Counted from the first letter of the stretch, positions 1 through 9,189 are shown. The stretch is DNA of 64,000 nucleotides from Nocardioides ochotonae (GCF_011420305.2 NZ_CP061769.1:620001-684000); one strand, 5' to 3'. The notes: a model not told the origin generated them from the sequence alone. Numbers and translations are program-made.

Positions 1-1
1 C

Positions 2-442
2 TTCGACCTCGACTACGACGACCCGATGTACACCAACTACAGCTGGGTCGCGATGCTCGACCCGGTGGAGCTGAGCCACCACGTGGCGGTGGACCGGTTG
101 CGCGCCGACGTCGTCGCCGGCCGTCCCGCGTGGCGAGCCGACCTGCGGGCGCTGCCCGGGTACGACCCGCGCTGCGGCGGCAACTGCTGCGAGCTGCTCG
201 ACAGCGAGGCCGGGATGCGCGCGGACCTCGACGACGACGAGGAGCTGCCGCCGAGCTGGCGCGGCCGGGACCACCCCGACCACTACGACGTCGCCCTCGA
301 CGTACAGACGGGGGTGGTCGTGCGCTGCCTGCCCGTCGGCGGCCCCGACGACGCGCCCTGGCTGGAGAACGACATCCTCGAGGTCGACACGGACCTCGAC
401 GAGCTGTTCGACCGGCCCGGGACGACACCGCCGGCGCGCTGA
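2..442 (+). CDS. Hypothetical protein, 3' part (5' end outside window)
   Basis: The reading frame is open from the window edge. The first ATG in it (position 26) has no ribosome binding site and sits in the middle of an acidic Asp/Tyr stretch, so the real start is probably upstream. About 147 residues are visible: strongly acidic, with a small cysteine cluster (CGGNCCELL) and no transmembrane segment. I do not recognise the family. It ends 94 bp before the convergent XPB helicase gene. The coding call rests on the long open frame, the G/C third-position bias and the clean convergent end. Confidence 0.6.
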   Translation, partial: FDLDYDDPMYTNYSWVAMLDPVELSHHVAVDRLRADVVAGRPAWRADLRALPGYDPRCGGNCCELLDSEAGMRADLDDDEELPPSWRGRDHPDHYDVALDVQTGVVVRCLPVGGPDDAPWLENDILEVDTDLDELFDRPGTTPPAR

Positions 443-478
443 CCACTCCCCATGTCACGCGGGGGTGTCGACGCTGCA

Positions 479-498
479 CGGCCCCGCCATTGGGGCCG
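479..498. terminator. Hairpin between convergent genes
   Basis: Seven-bp perfect stem (cggcccc / ggggccg) with a 6-nt loop lies between two convergent genes. It has no U-tract, as is usual in high-GC actinobacteria. It could terminate transcription from either side. Confidence 0.45.
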
Positions 499-539
499 AC
501 TCGCGCAACCACAAGCCCCGACTCGGGGAGAGGGGGTCA
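494..539. repeat. Dispersed intergenic repeat, copy 1
   Basis: The first 19 nt, ggccgactcgcgcaaccac, recur exactly at 51620-51638. In both copies a 5-nt spacer and then ccgactcgg follow, and the element ends in the TGA stop codon of a minus-strand gene. Both copies lie between convergent genes. A 5-bp hairpin (516-528) sits in the second half. Confidence 0.6.
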
Positions 540-2177
540 GGCGGGGAGGTCCTCGGCGTCCACGATCCGGTAGGCGTAGCCCTGCTCGGCGAGGAAGCGC
601 TGGCGGTTCTGGGCGAACTCCGCATCGACGGTGTCGCGCGAGACGATCGTGTAGAAGTGCGCGGACTTGCCCTCCGACTTCGGGCGCAGCAGCCGGCCGA
701 GGCGCTGGGCCTCCTCCTGACGCGAGCCGAACGAGCCGGACACCTGGATCGCCACCTCGGCGGAGGGCAGGTCGATGGAGAAGTTCGCGACCTTGCTGAC
801 CACCAGCAGCCCGATCTCCCCGGAGCGGAAGGCGTCGAAGAGGCGCTGGCGCTCCTTCACGGTCGTCTCGCCCTTGATCACCGGGGCATCGAGCTCGGCG
901 GCGAGCTCGTCGAGCTGGTCGATGTACTGCCCGATCACCAGCGTCGGCTGACCGGGGTGGGCGGCCACGATGTCGCGCACCACCCGGGTCTTCTCCGCGG
1001 TGCAGGAGGCGAGCCGGTAGCGCTCCTCGGGCTCGGCGGTGGCGTAGACCAGCCGCTCCGCGCTCGGCAGCGTCACCCGCACCTCCACGCAGTCGGCGGG
1101 CGCGATCCAGCCCTGCGACTCGATGTCCTTCCACGGCGCGTCGTACCGCTTCGGCCCGATCAGGGAGAACACGTCGCCCTCCCGGCCGTCCTCGCGCACC
1201 AGCGTCGCGGTCAGCCCGATCCGGCGGCGGGCCTGGAGGTCGGCGGTCATCCGGAAGATCGGTGCGGGCAGCAGATGCACCTCGTCGTACACGACCAGGC
1301 CCCAGTCGCGGGCGTCGAGCAGCTCCAGGTGCGGGTAGGCGCCCTTGCGGCGCAGCGTCAGCACCTGGTACGTCGCGATCGTGACCGGCCGGATCTCCTT
1401 CATGGCGCCGGAGTACTCGCCGATCTCGTCCTCGGTCAGCGAGGTCCGCTTGATCAGCTCGTCCTTCCACTGCCGGGCGCTGACGGTGTTGGTGACCAGG
1501 ATCAGCGTGGTCGCCTGGGCGTGCGCCATCGCGGCCGCCCCGACGATCGTCTTGCCGGCGCCGCAGGGGAGTACGACGACCCCCGACCCGCCGTGCCAGA
1601 ACGACTCGGCCGCGTCGCGCTGGTAGTCGCGCAGCGTCCAGCCGTCCTCGACCAAGGAGATGGCGTGCGCCTCGCCGTCGACGTACCCGGCGAAGTCCTC
1701 GGCCGGCCAGCCGAGCTTGAGCAGCGCCTGCTTGAGGTTGCCGCGCTCGGAGGGGTGCACCACGACGGTGTCCTCGTCGAGGCGGTCGCCGAGCATGCCC
1801 TTGATCTTCTTGGCGCGCAGCACCTCCTCGAGCACCGGCCGGTCGGTGCTGGAGAGCACCAGCCCGTGGGTGGGGTGCTTCTCCAGGCGCAGCCGGCCGT
1901 AGCGCGCCATCGTCTCGGCGACGTCGACGAGCAGCGCGTGCGGTACGGCGTAGCGGCTGTAGGCCAGCAGCGTGTCCACGATCTGCTCGGCGTCGTGGCC
2001 GGCGGCGCGGGCGTTCCACAGGCCGAGCGGGGTGAGGCGGTAGGTGTGGATGTGCTCGGGGCTGCGCTCGAGCTCGGCGAACGGCGCGATCGCCTTGCGG
2101 CAGTCCGCGGCACGCTCGTGGTCGATCTCGAGCAGCAGGGTCTTGTCCGACTGGACGATGAGAGGGCCGTCGTTCAC
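537..2177 (-). CDS. xpb: XPB/Rad25-type DNA repair helicase
   Basis: Superfamily 2 ATP-dependent 3'-5' DNA helicase of the XPB/ERCC3 family, 546 residues. An N-terminal damage-recognition-like region (about 1-170) precedes the first RecA-like domain, with Walker A GAGKT at 206-210 and DEVH Walker B at 298-301. The second RecA domain carries the RLGRLLRPK motif VI near residue 490. The family is linked to nucleotide excision repair; actinobacteria carry a bacterial form called ercC3 in M. tuberculosis. It lies 43 bp downstream of the helicase-associated gene on the same strand, so the two are probably cotranscribed. Length and motifs are intact. Confidence 0.95.
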   Translation of the reverse strand: MNDGPLIVQSDKTLLLEIDHERAADCRKAIAPFAELERSPEHIHTYRLTPLGLWNARAAGHDAEQIVDTLLAYSRYAVPHALLVDVAETMARYGRLRLEKHPTHGLVLSSTDRPVLEEVLRAKKIKGMLGDRLDEDTVVVHPSERGNLKQALLKLGWPAEDFAGYVDGEAHAISLVEDGWTLRDYQRDAAESFWHGGSGVVVLPCGAGKTIVGAAAMAHAQATTLILVTNTVSARQWKDELIKRTSLTEDEIGEYSGAMKEIRPVTIATYQVLTLRRKGAYPHLELLDARDWGLVVYDEVHLLPAPIFRMTADLQARRRIGLTATLVREDGREGDVFSLIGPKRYDAPWKDIESQGWIAPADCVEVRVTLPSAERLVYATAEPEERYRLASCTAEKTRVVRDIVAAHPGQPTLVIGQYIDQLDELAAELDAPVIKGETTVKERQRLFDAFRSGEIGLLVVSKVANFSIDLPSAEVAIQVSGSFGSRQEEAQRLGRLLRPKSEGKSAHFYTIVSRDTVDAEFAQNRQRFLAEQGYAYRIVDAEDLPA

Positions 2178-2220
2178 CCGGCGAGTCTACGGAGCGGCGG
2201 GTGGGCGCTCAGGCCTCGAC

Positions 2221-4497
2221 TCAGTCCTCGACGGGGCGGACCACCGAGATGCGGTGCACCGCGAAGGTGCGCACGTCGTCGGAGCGGTGGTCGTGGGCGG
2301 TCAGCTGGCCACCCTCGACCGAGATCGGGTCGACCACCCGCTCGGTGGAGGTGCCGTGGTTGTCGACGTACCCGATCAGCACGCTGGTGCGGGTCTCGAC
2401 GGCCTCGCGCAGCGCCGCCAGCGACCCGCTCGGGGTCAGCGGGGCCGCCGCGGCGCCGGTCGGACGGGCCTCGGCGGCGCGGTCCCCGGAGCGGATCGCG
2501 GTGACCACCGCGGCCACGGTGGCGGTGGCCCGGGCCGCGCTGGCGCCGGCGCTGCGGCGGTGCTCCTTGGGCGTGCGCGCGCGCAGCAGGTCCGGGCGCG
2601 AGACCCGCACCGTGCCGTCCGGGGCCTCGACCACCGGTGCGGCGCCGAGGTCGCGCAGCCGGGGGAGCAGCACGTCGATCGGGGTGTCGCTGATCAGCAC
2701 CGTCGGCGCGATGCGGCGCAGGCCCAGCGAGGCGGCGCGCGGGTGGTGCAGCAGTTCGGCCAGTGCGGTCTCGTCGTCGGCGCGCAGGAACGCCTCGGCG
2801 TGCCCGACCCGGATCGTGCCGAAGGTGCGGGCGGTGTCGTCGACGAGGTAGGTCAGCGGCTGCGGCACCGGCGTGCGCGAGACCGAGGCCAGGAACTCGT
2901 GCAGCTCCGCGGCCCCCCAGCCGGTGTCCAAGGCTCGGCGTACCGACCCCGGCGTGAAGCGGTACGTCGTCGCGCCGCCGCGTGACTCCACGTCGGCGAC
3001 GAGCGCCAGGCGGCGCGCGAGGCTGGACTCCAGCGGGCCGGGGGCGACGGCGGTCAGGTCGGCCTGGAGCAGCACGTGGTCGACCGGCTCGGGCATCAGC
3101 CGGGTCAGGGCGGGCACGGGGTCGGCGCCGTCGAGCAGCTGCCGGGCGGGGCCGGACAGGCCGCCGAGGGCGGTGACGCCGAGCGCGGCTGCCTCCTCGA
3201 GGGACCAGGCGACCAGGTCGGCGCGGGTGCGCGGCCGGCGCGGCCGCAGCCAGGCCAGCCGGGCCACCAGCGACGGCGTGCCGGTGCCGGTGGCCAGGAC
3301 CTGCCCGTCCGGCAGCGCGGCCAGCTCGCCGAGCGCCGTGCGGCGGGTCTCGACGAGGTGGGAGCCGGTGAGCTCGGGGGCCAGCGCGTTCCAGGTCTTG
3401 CCGGCGTTGTCGCGCTTGCCGACCAGGCCGGGCAGGCGGGGGGAGTCCAGCCAGGCGCGCACCAGCGCGACCCAGCGCTCGGCCGGGGTGGTGGCGATCC
3501 ACAGGTCGAAGGCATCGGTCGGGACCCAGGCCGGGTTGCCGTCGGGGTCCGCGGCGGTGGCCAGCAGTCCGGCGGCGTAGGCCACCTCGACGACGAGCGC
3601 GGCCGTGGGCTCGTCCACGTGCAGCAGGAGCGCGGTCGCGCGCAGGTCGCGCACCCCGAGGCCGCCGCTGCGCAGCGACGTCGGCGGGTGGGTGCTCCAC
3701 TGGTCGAGCAGCAGCTCCACGCGGCGTACCGCCTCGAAGGCGGTGCCCGCGGCGGCGCGGTCCACGAGCGCGGCGTCGCGCTCGCTGGTGACCAGCGGGG
3801 GCGGGGTGCCGACGGGCTCACGGGTGGTGCGGCCGCCGCGCAGCGCCAGGCCGACCTCGCCGGGGAGCACGACGACTCCGCCACCGCGGGGCACCAGCAG
3901 TCGCCGGGCCAGCAGCTCCTCGGCGGGCGTGCGGGCGTCGTGGGGGCTGACCAGGTGCCGGGAGGTGCCGGTGGTGGCCTCGCCGCCGTGCTCGGCCACG
4001 TGCTCGAGCAGGGTCCGGGCGGGCTCGGATAGCTCGGCCAGTCGCTTCTCGATCTCGGCGGGGGGACGCGAATCTGGGCTGCACGGCATGAGACCGCTGG
4101 TCCCGGGTCCCGACCCCAGGGCGTCGGCGACGCCGGTGAGCGGGCGCAGCCCGGCCTGGCTCTCCCAGACCAGCGCCAGGTCACCGAGCCGGGCCAGCGC
4201 GCGGGCGACGTCGGTGGGCTCGGCGTTGACCACCGTGTCGAGCTGCTCGGGGGTGGAGTGGCCCAGCACCACCAGGGCGTCGAGGACGGTGAGCTCGAGC
4301 AGGTCGAGCTGGTCGAGGGCGCGCAGCAGCGAGGACCGGACCGCGGCGCGCGAGGCGAGCTGGCTGGAGTCGTGGGGGACCGGACTGGCCAGGTCGGGGC
4401 GGGCGGCGAGCAGGCGGGCGAGCCGCTCGTCGGACCAGCTGCGCAGCTGGTCGGCGAGGGAGCGGAAGCCGCTGGGTGACGCAGGTCGTCCGGACAT
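2221..4497 (-). CDS. Helicase-associated domain protein (XPB partner, WYL-like C-terminus)
   Basis: 758 residues from the ATG at 4497. It resembles the actinobacterial conserved protein encoded just upstream of the XPB helicase (Rv0862c in M. tuberculosis, from memory), which carries an XPB/Ssl2-like helicase N-terminal domain. The C-terminus (about 690-758) has a WYL-like beta pattern (VLIGYVDNHG, then DPISVEGG, then FAVHRISVV). The frame stays open far upstream of 4497, but that stretch is antisense to the FHA and RDD genes and is not coding. The start at 4497 follows TAGCGT, a possible -10 box 8 nt before ATG, so the mRNA may be leaderless. The role is probably as an accessory or regulator of the helicase, by context. 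Confidence 0.85.
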   Translation of the reverse strand: MSGRPASPSGFRSLADQLRSWSDERLARLLAARPDLASPVPHDSSQLASRAAVRSSLLRALDQLDLLELTVLDALVVLGHSTPEQLDTVVNAEPTDVARALARLGDLALVWESQAGLRPLTGVADALGSGPGTSGLMPCSPDSRPPAEIEKRLAELSEPARTLLEHVAEHGGEATTGTSRHLVSPHDARTPAEELLARRLLVPRGGGVVVLPGEVGLALRGGRTTREPVGTPPPLVTSERDAALVDRAAAGTAFEAVRRVELLLDQWSTHPPTSLRSGGLGVRDLRATALLLHVDEPTAALVVEVAYAAGLLATAADPDGNPAWVPTDAFDLWIATTPAERWVALVRAWLDSPRLPGLVGKRDNAGKTWNALAPELTGSHLVETRRTALGELAALPDGQVLATGTGTPSLVARLAWLRPRRPRTRADLVAWSLEEAAALGVTALGGLSGPARQLLDGADPVPALTRLMPEPVDHVLLQADLTAVAPGPLESSLARRLALVADVESRGGATTYRFTPGSVRRALDTGWGAAELHEFLASVSRTPVPQPLTYLVDDTARTFGTIRVGHAEAFLRADDETALAELLHHPRAASLGLRRIAPTVLISDTPIDVLLPRLRDLGAAPVVEAPDGTVRVSRPDLLRARTPKEHRRSAGASAARATATVAAVVTAIRSGDRAAEARPTGAAAAPLTPSGSLAALREAVETRTSVLIGYVDNHGTSTERVVDPISVEGGQLTAHDHRSDDVRTFAVHRISVVRPVED

Positions 4498-4689
4498 CGT
4501 TTCCCACGCTATCGGCCCGTCGGGAGTCGGCGCGGGGAGGTCCGGCGGACGGATCGCCGGGCGCCGTCCTTCGCAGCCGGCGGGGTGGGGCTGTGCGACG
4601 AGGAGAGCCGCCTTCGCGGCGATGTGATGGGATCGAGGACAACCGTCGTCAGCCCAGAGCGTCGACCCGACAGGGAGTGGGAGGCCGCC

Positions 4690-5955
4690 ATGACCGACCC
4701 GAGGCAGGACACCGCCCGGCCGCCGCACAGCGGACCGCGGTCCTACCGCAGCGGGGAGTGGTACGCCGTCGTCGGCCCGCACACCCTGCTCCTGCTGCCC
4801 CCGGACCAGCGCGCCCGCGCCGCCCGGCTGTGGGAGCTGGCCGACGGGGGCGCCGACCTCGAGGAGCTCCTGGACGCCCTGCTGGCCGGTGGGCTGCGCT
4901 CGCTGCCCGGCTTCGCGCTCGCCGGGGTCGTCGAGGACGGGGACACCCGGGTGCTGCTGCGCGGCCCCGTGCACGCCGAGCTGCACGGCGACGAGGGCGT
5001 CCTCTCCCTGGACGGCACCGAGGCCGCGAGCTTCCTGGACCGCCGGGTCCCGCGGGTGCGCCGGGTGACGCTGAGCGCCGGCGAGGCGAACGGTCCCGAC
5101 CTGCTGCTCACCGACGGGCTGGTGCGCGCCGCGCGGGTCGACCACCCGCCGTACGTCGCGCAGGCGCCGGCCCCGCCGCCCGCCCCGCCGGTCTCCGTGC
5201 CGGAGTCGCCGCCCGCCCCGCCCGCCCCGCCGACCCCGCCTCCGCCTCCGCCGCCCCCGCCGCCGCGGCCGGAGCCCCCGGCCATGCCGACCCCGCCTCC
5301 GCCGCCTCCGTCGCCGTCGCCGTCGCCGGCCGACGTACCGTTCGGCGGTCCGGACACCGGCCCGATCGGTCTGCCCGACCCCGAGGCGCCGACGGCCCTG
5401 GACCTGCCTGCGGTCCCCGACTTCCCGCCGGTGCCCCCGCCCCCGATGGGCGGGCCCTCCCCGGTCCCCGGAACCCCGCCCGCCGGTGCGCCGGTCGGAT
5501 GGGGCGCCGGCGACCGCGAGGCCGGCTTCCACCGGCGCCACGGTGACCACGCCGACCCGCCGGAGCCGTCCGAGCCCGAGCCCGCCGGTGCCGCGGCCGA
5601 CGCCCCGGTGGCGCGGCTGGTCATCTCCGACGGAACGGTGGTCGACGTGGACCGCCCGGTGCTGATCGGACGTGCGCCCGCGGCCCGTCGCGCCGTCGCC
5701 GGGGAGGACGCGCGGCTGGTGACGGTGCCGAGCCCGCACCAGGAGATCTCCGCCACCCACCTCGAGGTCAGCCCCGGCGCCGGGGCCGACACCGGCTCCG
5801 CGGTGGTCACCGACCTCGGCTCGACCAACGGCAGCGTGCTGGCCCGCCCGGGCCTGCCCCCGGAGGCGCTCCAACCGGGCGTCTCGGCGCTGCTCGTCCC
5901 GGGGTCGCTGATCGACCTCGGCGACGGGGTCACCATCCAGGTCACCACTCCCTGA
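4690..5955 (+). CDS. FHA domain protein with proline-rich linker
   Basis: 421 residues, cytoplasmic. Three regions are visible: an N-terminal alpha/beta domain (about 1-150), a proline-rich linker (about 155-275, with runs of prolines), and a C-terminal forkhead-associated domain (about 315-421) with the phosphothreonine-binding landmarks LIGRAP, HQEISATHLEV and DLGSTNGS. FHA domains bind phosphothreonine on partner proteins. The start at 4690 is chosen because GGGAGG lies just upstream at 4677-4682; a longer frame from 4585 lacks one. It is followed after 10 bp by a second FHA protein, so the pair probably forms one unit. No Ser/Thr kinase is encoded within the window. The specific function is unknown. 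Confidence 0.85.
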   Translation: MTDPRQDTARPPHSGPRSYRSGEWYAVVGPHTLLLLPPDQRARAARLWELADGGADLEELLDALLAGGLRSLPGFALAGVVEDGDTRVLLRGPVHAELHGDEGVLSLDGTEAASFLDRRVPRVRRVTLSAGEANGPDLLLTDGLVRAARVDHPPYVAQAPAPPPAPPVSVPESPPAPPAPPTPPPPPPPPPPRPEPPAMPTPPPPPPSPSPSPADVPFGGPDTGPIGLPDPEAPTALDLPAVPDFPPVPPPPMGGPSPVPGTPPAGAPVGWGAGDREAGFHRRHGDHADPPEPSEPEPAGAAADAPVARLVISDGTVVDVDRPVLIGRAPAARRAVAGEDARLVTVPSPHQEISATHLEVSPGAGADTGSAVVTDLGSTNGSVLARPGLPPEALQPGVSALLVPGSLIDLGDGVTIQVTTP

Positions 5956-5965
5956 CCCCGGCGCC

Positions 5966-6913
5966 GTGCGCGACCCGAGCCGTTGTCCGCCGGCGGCGCT
6001 GGAGCGCCGTTTCCACGCCGCGGTCCTCGACCTGCTGGTCGTCGCGCTGCCCGCCAGCGCCCTGGCGTACGCCGCGCACCGGCTCGGCGCTCCCGTGCCC
6101 GCGGTCCTCGGGGTCGGGGCGGGGGTGCTGCTGGTGGCGGCCGTCCTGGAGGCGGCGGCGGTCGGGCTGACCGGTTCCTCGCCGGGCCGGGCGACGTTCG
6201 GGATCCGGACGGTGGGCGCCGAGGGCGTCCCGGTCGGGGCCGGGGCGGGGCTGCTGCGCGCGGCCCTGCTCGCGGGCACGGGCGTCGCCACCCTCGGGGC
6301 TGGCCTCGCGGTGCTCGGCTGGACCGCGCTGGTCGACCCGAGCGGACGGCGGCGGGGGTGGCACGACCGGCTTTTCTGCACGGTCGTCCTCGACGTGCGC
6401 GGCGGTGACACCGCGGAGCCGGATCCCGCGCCCGGGCCCGCGTCGCTGGTCAACCTCACCACGATGCGCCTGCTGCCCGCGCCCGCCCCACTCCCGGCTG
6501 CGGCGCTGCGCCCGGTTGCTCCGGCCCCGGGTGCTCCGCGACCTCTCCCCGGGGAGGTGGGGCCGTCGCCGGCTGCGTCCCGGTGGCGGGTCAGCTTCGA
6601 CACCGGGGAGTCGATCCTCATCGAGGGCCTCACCCTGGTCGGCAGCGATCCCGGCAGCGATCCCGGCAGCGATCCGGGCAGCGAGCCGGTGCGTCGCCGG
6701 GTCACCCTGGGCGACGCCTCGGTGTCACCCACCCACGCCCGGCTCCAGGTGGTGGCCGGCGGCACCCTCGTGCTGATGGTCAGCGCTTCGGGCACGGTGC
6801 TGCTGCGCGGCGACGCGCCGCGCGAGCTCGTGCCCGGCCGCGCCACCACCCTGCTTGCCCACGACCGGGTCCGCTTCGGCGATCACCTGATGGAGGTGCT
6901 CCGCGAGGCGTGA
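5966..6913 (+). CDS. RDD-family membrane protein with C-terminal FHA domain
   Basis: 315 residues, GTG start 10 bp after the preceding FHA gene. The N-terminal RDD-type domain (about 10-145) has two to three hydrophobic segments, the ERRFHAAVLDLL helix and the WHDRLF element typical of RDD proteins. A Pro/Ala-rich linker follows, then an FHA-like domain (about 205-312) with ASVSPTHARLQV. The usual GR loop of the FHA fold is replaced by VGSDP followed by an imperfect GSDP repeat. It is probably a membrane-anchored phosphopeptide-binding partner of the upstream protein. The true ligand and function are unknown. Confidence 0.8.
   Translation: MRDPSRCPPAALERRFHAAVLDLLVVALPASALAYAAHRLGAPVPAVLGVGAGVLLVAAVLEAAAVGLTGSSPGRATFGIRTVGAEGVPVGAGAGLLRAALLAGTGVATLGAGLAVLGWTALVDPSGRRRGWHDRLFCTVVLDVRGGDTAEPDPAPGPASLVNLTTMRLLPAPAPLPAAALRPVAPAPGAPRPLPGEVGPSPAASRWRVSFDTGESILIEGLTLVGSDPGSDPGSDPGSEPVRRRVTLGDASVSPTHARLQVVAGGTLVLMVSASGTVLLRGDAPRELVPGRATTLLAHDRVRFGDHLMEVLREA
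6641..6688 (+). repeat. Four 12-bp tandem repeats inside the RDD-FHA gene
   Basis: Units ggcagcgatccc, ggcagcgatccc, ggcagcgatccg and ggcagcgagccg encode GSDP x3 and GSEP. The repeat is in frame and lies in the first loop of the FHA domain, so changes in copy number would change loop length without a frameshift. Confidence 0.9.
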
Positions 6914-6965
6914 GCACCGGCCCGCTGGCGCGCCCCGGGGCACCACGCCCGTACGACCACCAACC

Positions 6966-9179
6966 TCAGCGGGTGATGAGCACCGGCACCCGGGTGCGGG
7001 TGCCGGTGGCACCGCGCCAGGTGACCACGCCGTCGTCGACCGGCCGCGCGCCGGAGGCGGGGCCGCTGACGCGCACGGTGTAGGTCGCGGACTCGCCGGG
7101 GGCCAGCCGCACCGCGGCGGGGGTGACCCGCACGTCGTACCGCTCGAAGCCGGAGGCGGCGGAGGAGAAGTAGAGCGGCTGTCGCCCGACGTTGGTGATC
7201 GTGCGGCGCGCCACGTCGCGGTCCCGGCGCAGGATGATCGAGGGCGTGTTGAGGTGCCGCCCGAGTGAGCCCTCCAACCAGCGCCGGTAGTCGCCCGGAT
7301 CGAGGTCGTGCACCAGCCCGGGGCGCGCGGCGAGGTCGGACCGCAGGCGCCCGGCCCCGGTGCGCAGCACCGACCCCGGGACCGCGGCGCTGGTGGTGGC
7401 GAGCGCGGAGCGGACCGCCGCGGCAGACCAGTCGCGGCGGGCGCGGAGGCGCGCCGCGATCCCGCTGGTGTACGCCGCGGCCGCCGAGGTGCCGCTCGTG
7501 AAGGCCCAGCGCTCCGCGCCGGGCGGTACGGCGCTGAGCAGCCCGGTCGCCGGGGCGATCAGGTCGGGGTTGAGCACGGGTGCGGCGGGGTCGCCGGTGG
7601 GGGAGAACCCGGCGACCTTCGATGCCGGGCGCCGCGCGCCCTCGGGGCGCAGGGTGACCAGCGCGCCGGGGTTCTCCCGCACCCAGTCGCGCAGTCGCGC
7701 GCCATTGTCGCGGCCGAGGTGGACGGTCGGCACGCGGTGCAGGTCGGCGTCGACCGACCCGCGTCGGGTGTTGACCAGCACCACCCCGGCTCCGTCGGCC
7801 AGCCCGACCGCCGCGGACTTGTCGACGCGGCTCACCAGGCCGCGCTCGCACACGACGACCCGGCCGCGCGCCCGCGCGGCGTCGAGGCTCCCCGGGGCGC
7901 ACTGGCGGGCCCGGTCGCGATCGGCCCCGCGGGTGGCGACGTCCGCGGCGAGCACCAGCGGAGCCGGGCCGACGCGCAGCGAGGAGGCCATCGCCCCCGG
8001 CAGCGTGGTTCCGTCGCCCAGGACCACCCGGCCGCGGCGCTGGACGCCGGTGGCGCCCCCGACGGTGGTCACCCACGGCGAGGGGTGGGCGGCCCGGGAC
8101 CGGGCGCCGGCGTTGCCGGCGGCGGCGACCACCACGATGTCGGCCTCGGCGGCGCCGAGGAGCGCGCGCTCGACCGTGTCGACGCCGTCAGGGTTGTCGG
8201 GTCCGGGGGAGGCGGGCGTGCCGCCGACGGCGAGGCTGAGCACGTCCACCCGGTCGGCCGTGGCCCGGTCGATCGCGGTGACCAGGTCGGCGCTCGCGCA
8301 GCCGTCGTCCGCAGGGTCCGGCGCCGTCCAGCAGGCCTTGTAGACGGCGAGGCGGGCCTGCGGGGCCGCCCCGGAGTGCCGGCCGAGGTCCTCGCGGCCC
8401 ACCCGCACGCTGATGTCGCTGTTGCCGGCGGCGATCGAGGCGGTGCGGGTGCCGTGACCGTGGTCGTCGCGCGGGGACAGCGAGGACGCCGCCCGCAACC
8501 GGCCGCGGCCGAACCCCTCGACGTACCACTGGGCAGCCAGCACCTTGTCGGTGCACGCGGACTGGTCCCAGTCCGGCTCGCTCACGCAGGAGCCGCGGAA
8601 GTCCCGCGGCGCGCGGCCCAGGCCGGGCGAGCCGGAGAAGACCGGCCCATCCGGGTGCAGCCCGGTGTCGACCAGGCCGATCACGGTCCCGGCGCCGCCG
8701 GTGTCGCGCCCCGTGCCCGGCGCCGGGTGGACGACCCGGGTGCGGGTCGCGGCGAGCGGGCGCACGGTGTTCGGCTCGACCAGGGCGACCTCGGGCTCGG
8801 CGCGCAGCGCGCGGACCTGCGCGTCGGTGAGGTCGACGGCGACCCCGCTCAGCGCGGTGGTCCAGCGATAGACGGGCTCCGGGGCCCCGACACGGTCCAG
8901 CAGCCGCTGCTGGCGGGCCAGCTCGCGCGTCGGCCCGCTGGGGAACACCCGGTCGGAGGCGGCCGAGCCCGGCCCGGTCAGGGTCACCAGGTGCAGGCGC
9001 GCGTCGCCGGCTTCGCCGGCGTGTGGAGCCGGCGGAGCCGCCGACGCTGCCGGCCCGGACAGCCCCGACACTCCGGGCAGCGCGAGCGCGGACATGCCCA
9101 CGCCGGCGGCCAGGGCGGCGGCGAGCGCGCGGGACATGCGTCGCACCGGGTGCGTCACCCGGGTCCGCCTGCTGCCCAT
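6966..9179 (-). CDS. Secreted S8 family subtilisin-like serine peptidase
   Basis: 737 residues. An N-terminal signal peptide is visible: basic start, then a hydrophobic Ala/Leu stretch up to about residue 48 ending in AASAAPP. An I9-type propeptide region (about 60-140) follows, then the catalytic domain with Asp171 (GLVDTGL), His242 (DHGHGT) and Ser565 (TSGTSAA). A PA-type domain is inserted at about 390-510, and a C-terminal fibronectin-like domain (about 650-737) follows, the layout of cucumisin-like and lactocepin-like subtilases. The triad is complete, though the usual SGTSMA reads SGTSAA. It is probably an extracellular protease. A GAGGGAT ribosome site precedes the ATG at 9179. It converges on the FHA/RDD pair and is divergent from the HAD gene. 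Confidence 0.93.
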   Translation of the reverse strand: MGSRRTRVTHPVRRMSRALAAALAAGVGMSALALPGVSGLSGPAASAAPPAPHAGEAGDARLHLVTLTGPGSAASDRVFPSGPTRELARQQRLLDRVGAPEPVYRWTTALSGVAVDLTDAQVRALRAEPEVALVEPNTVRPLAATRTRVVHPAPGTGRDTGGAGTVIGLVDTGLHPDGPVFSGSPGLGRAPRDFRGSCVSEPDWDQSACTDKVLAAQWYVEGFGRGRLRAASSLSPRDDHGHGTRTASIAAGNSDISVRVGREDLGRHSGAAPQARLAVYKACWTAPDPADDGCASADLVTAIDRATADRVDVLSLAVGGTPASPGPDNPDGVDTVERALLGAAEADIVVVAAAGNAGARSRAAHPSPWVTTVGGATGVQRRGRVVLGDGTTLPGAMASSLRVGPAPLVLAADVATRGADRDRARQCAPGSLDAARARGRVVVCERGLVSRVDKSAAVGLADGAGVVLVNTRRGSVDADLHRVPTVHLGRDNGARLRDWVRENPGALVTLRPEGARRPASKVAGFSPTGDPAAPVLNPDLIAPATGLLSAVPPGAERWAFTSGTSAAAAYTSGIAARLRARRDWSAAAVRSALATTSAAVPGSVLRTGAGRLRSDLAARPGLVHDLDPGDYRRWLEGSLGRHLNTPSIILRRDRDVARRTITNVGRQPLYFSSAASGFERYDVRVTPAAVRLAPGESATYTVRVSGPASGARPVDDGVVTWRGATGTRTRVPVLITR

Positions 9180-9189
9180 CGCGATCCCT

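Noticed and set aside
4585..4689. An upstream extension of the first FHA gene
   Set aside because: No ribosome site before 4585, whereas GGGAGG precedes the ATG at 4690.
2221..6849. A very long minus-strand frame extending the helicase-associated gene upstream of 4497
   Set aside because: The extension is antisense to the two FHA genes and has low-complexity composition; the ATG at 4497 gives the family length.
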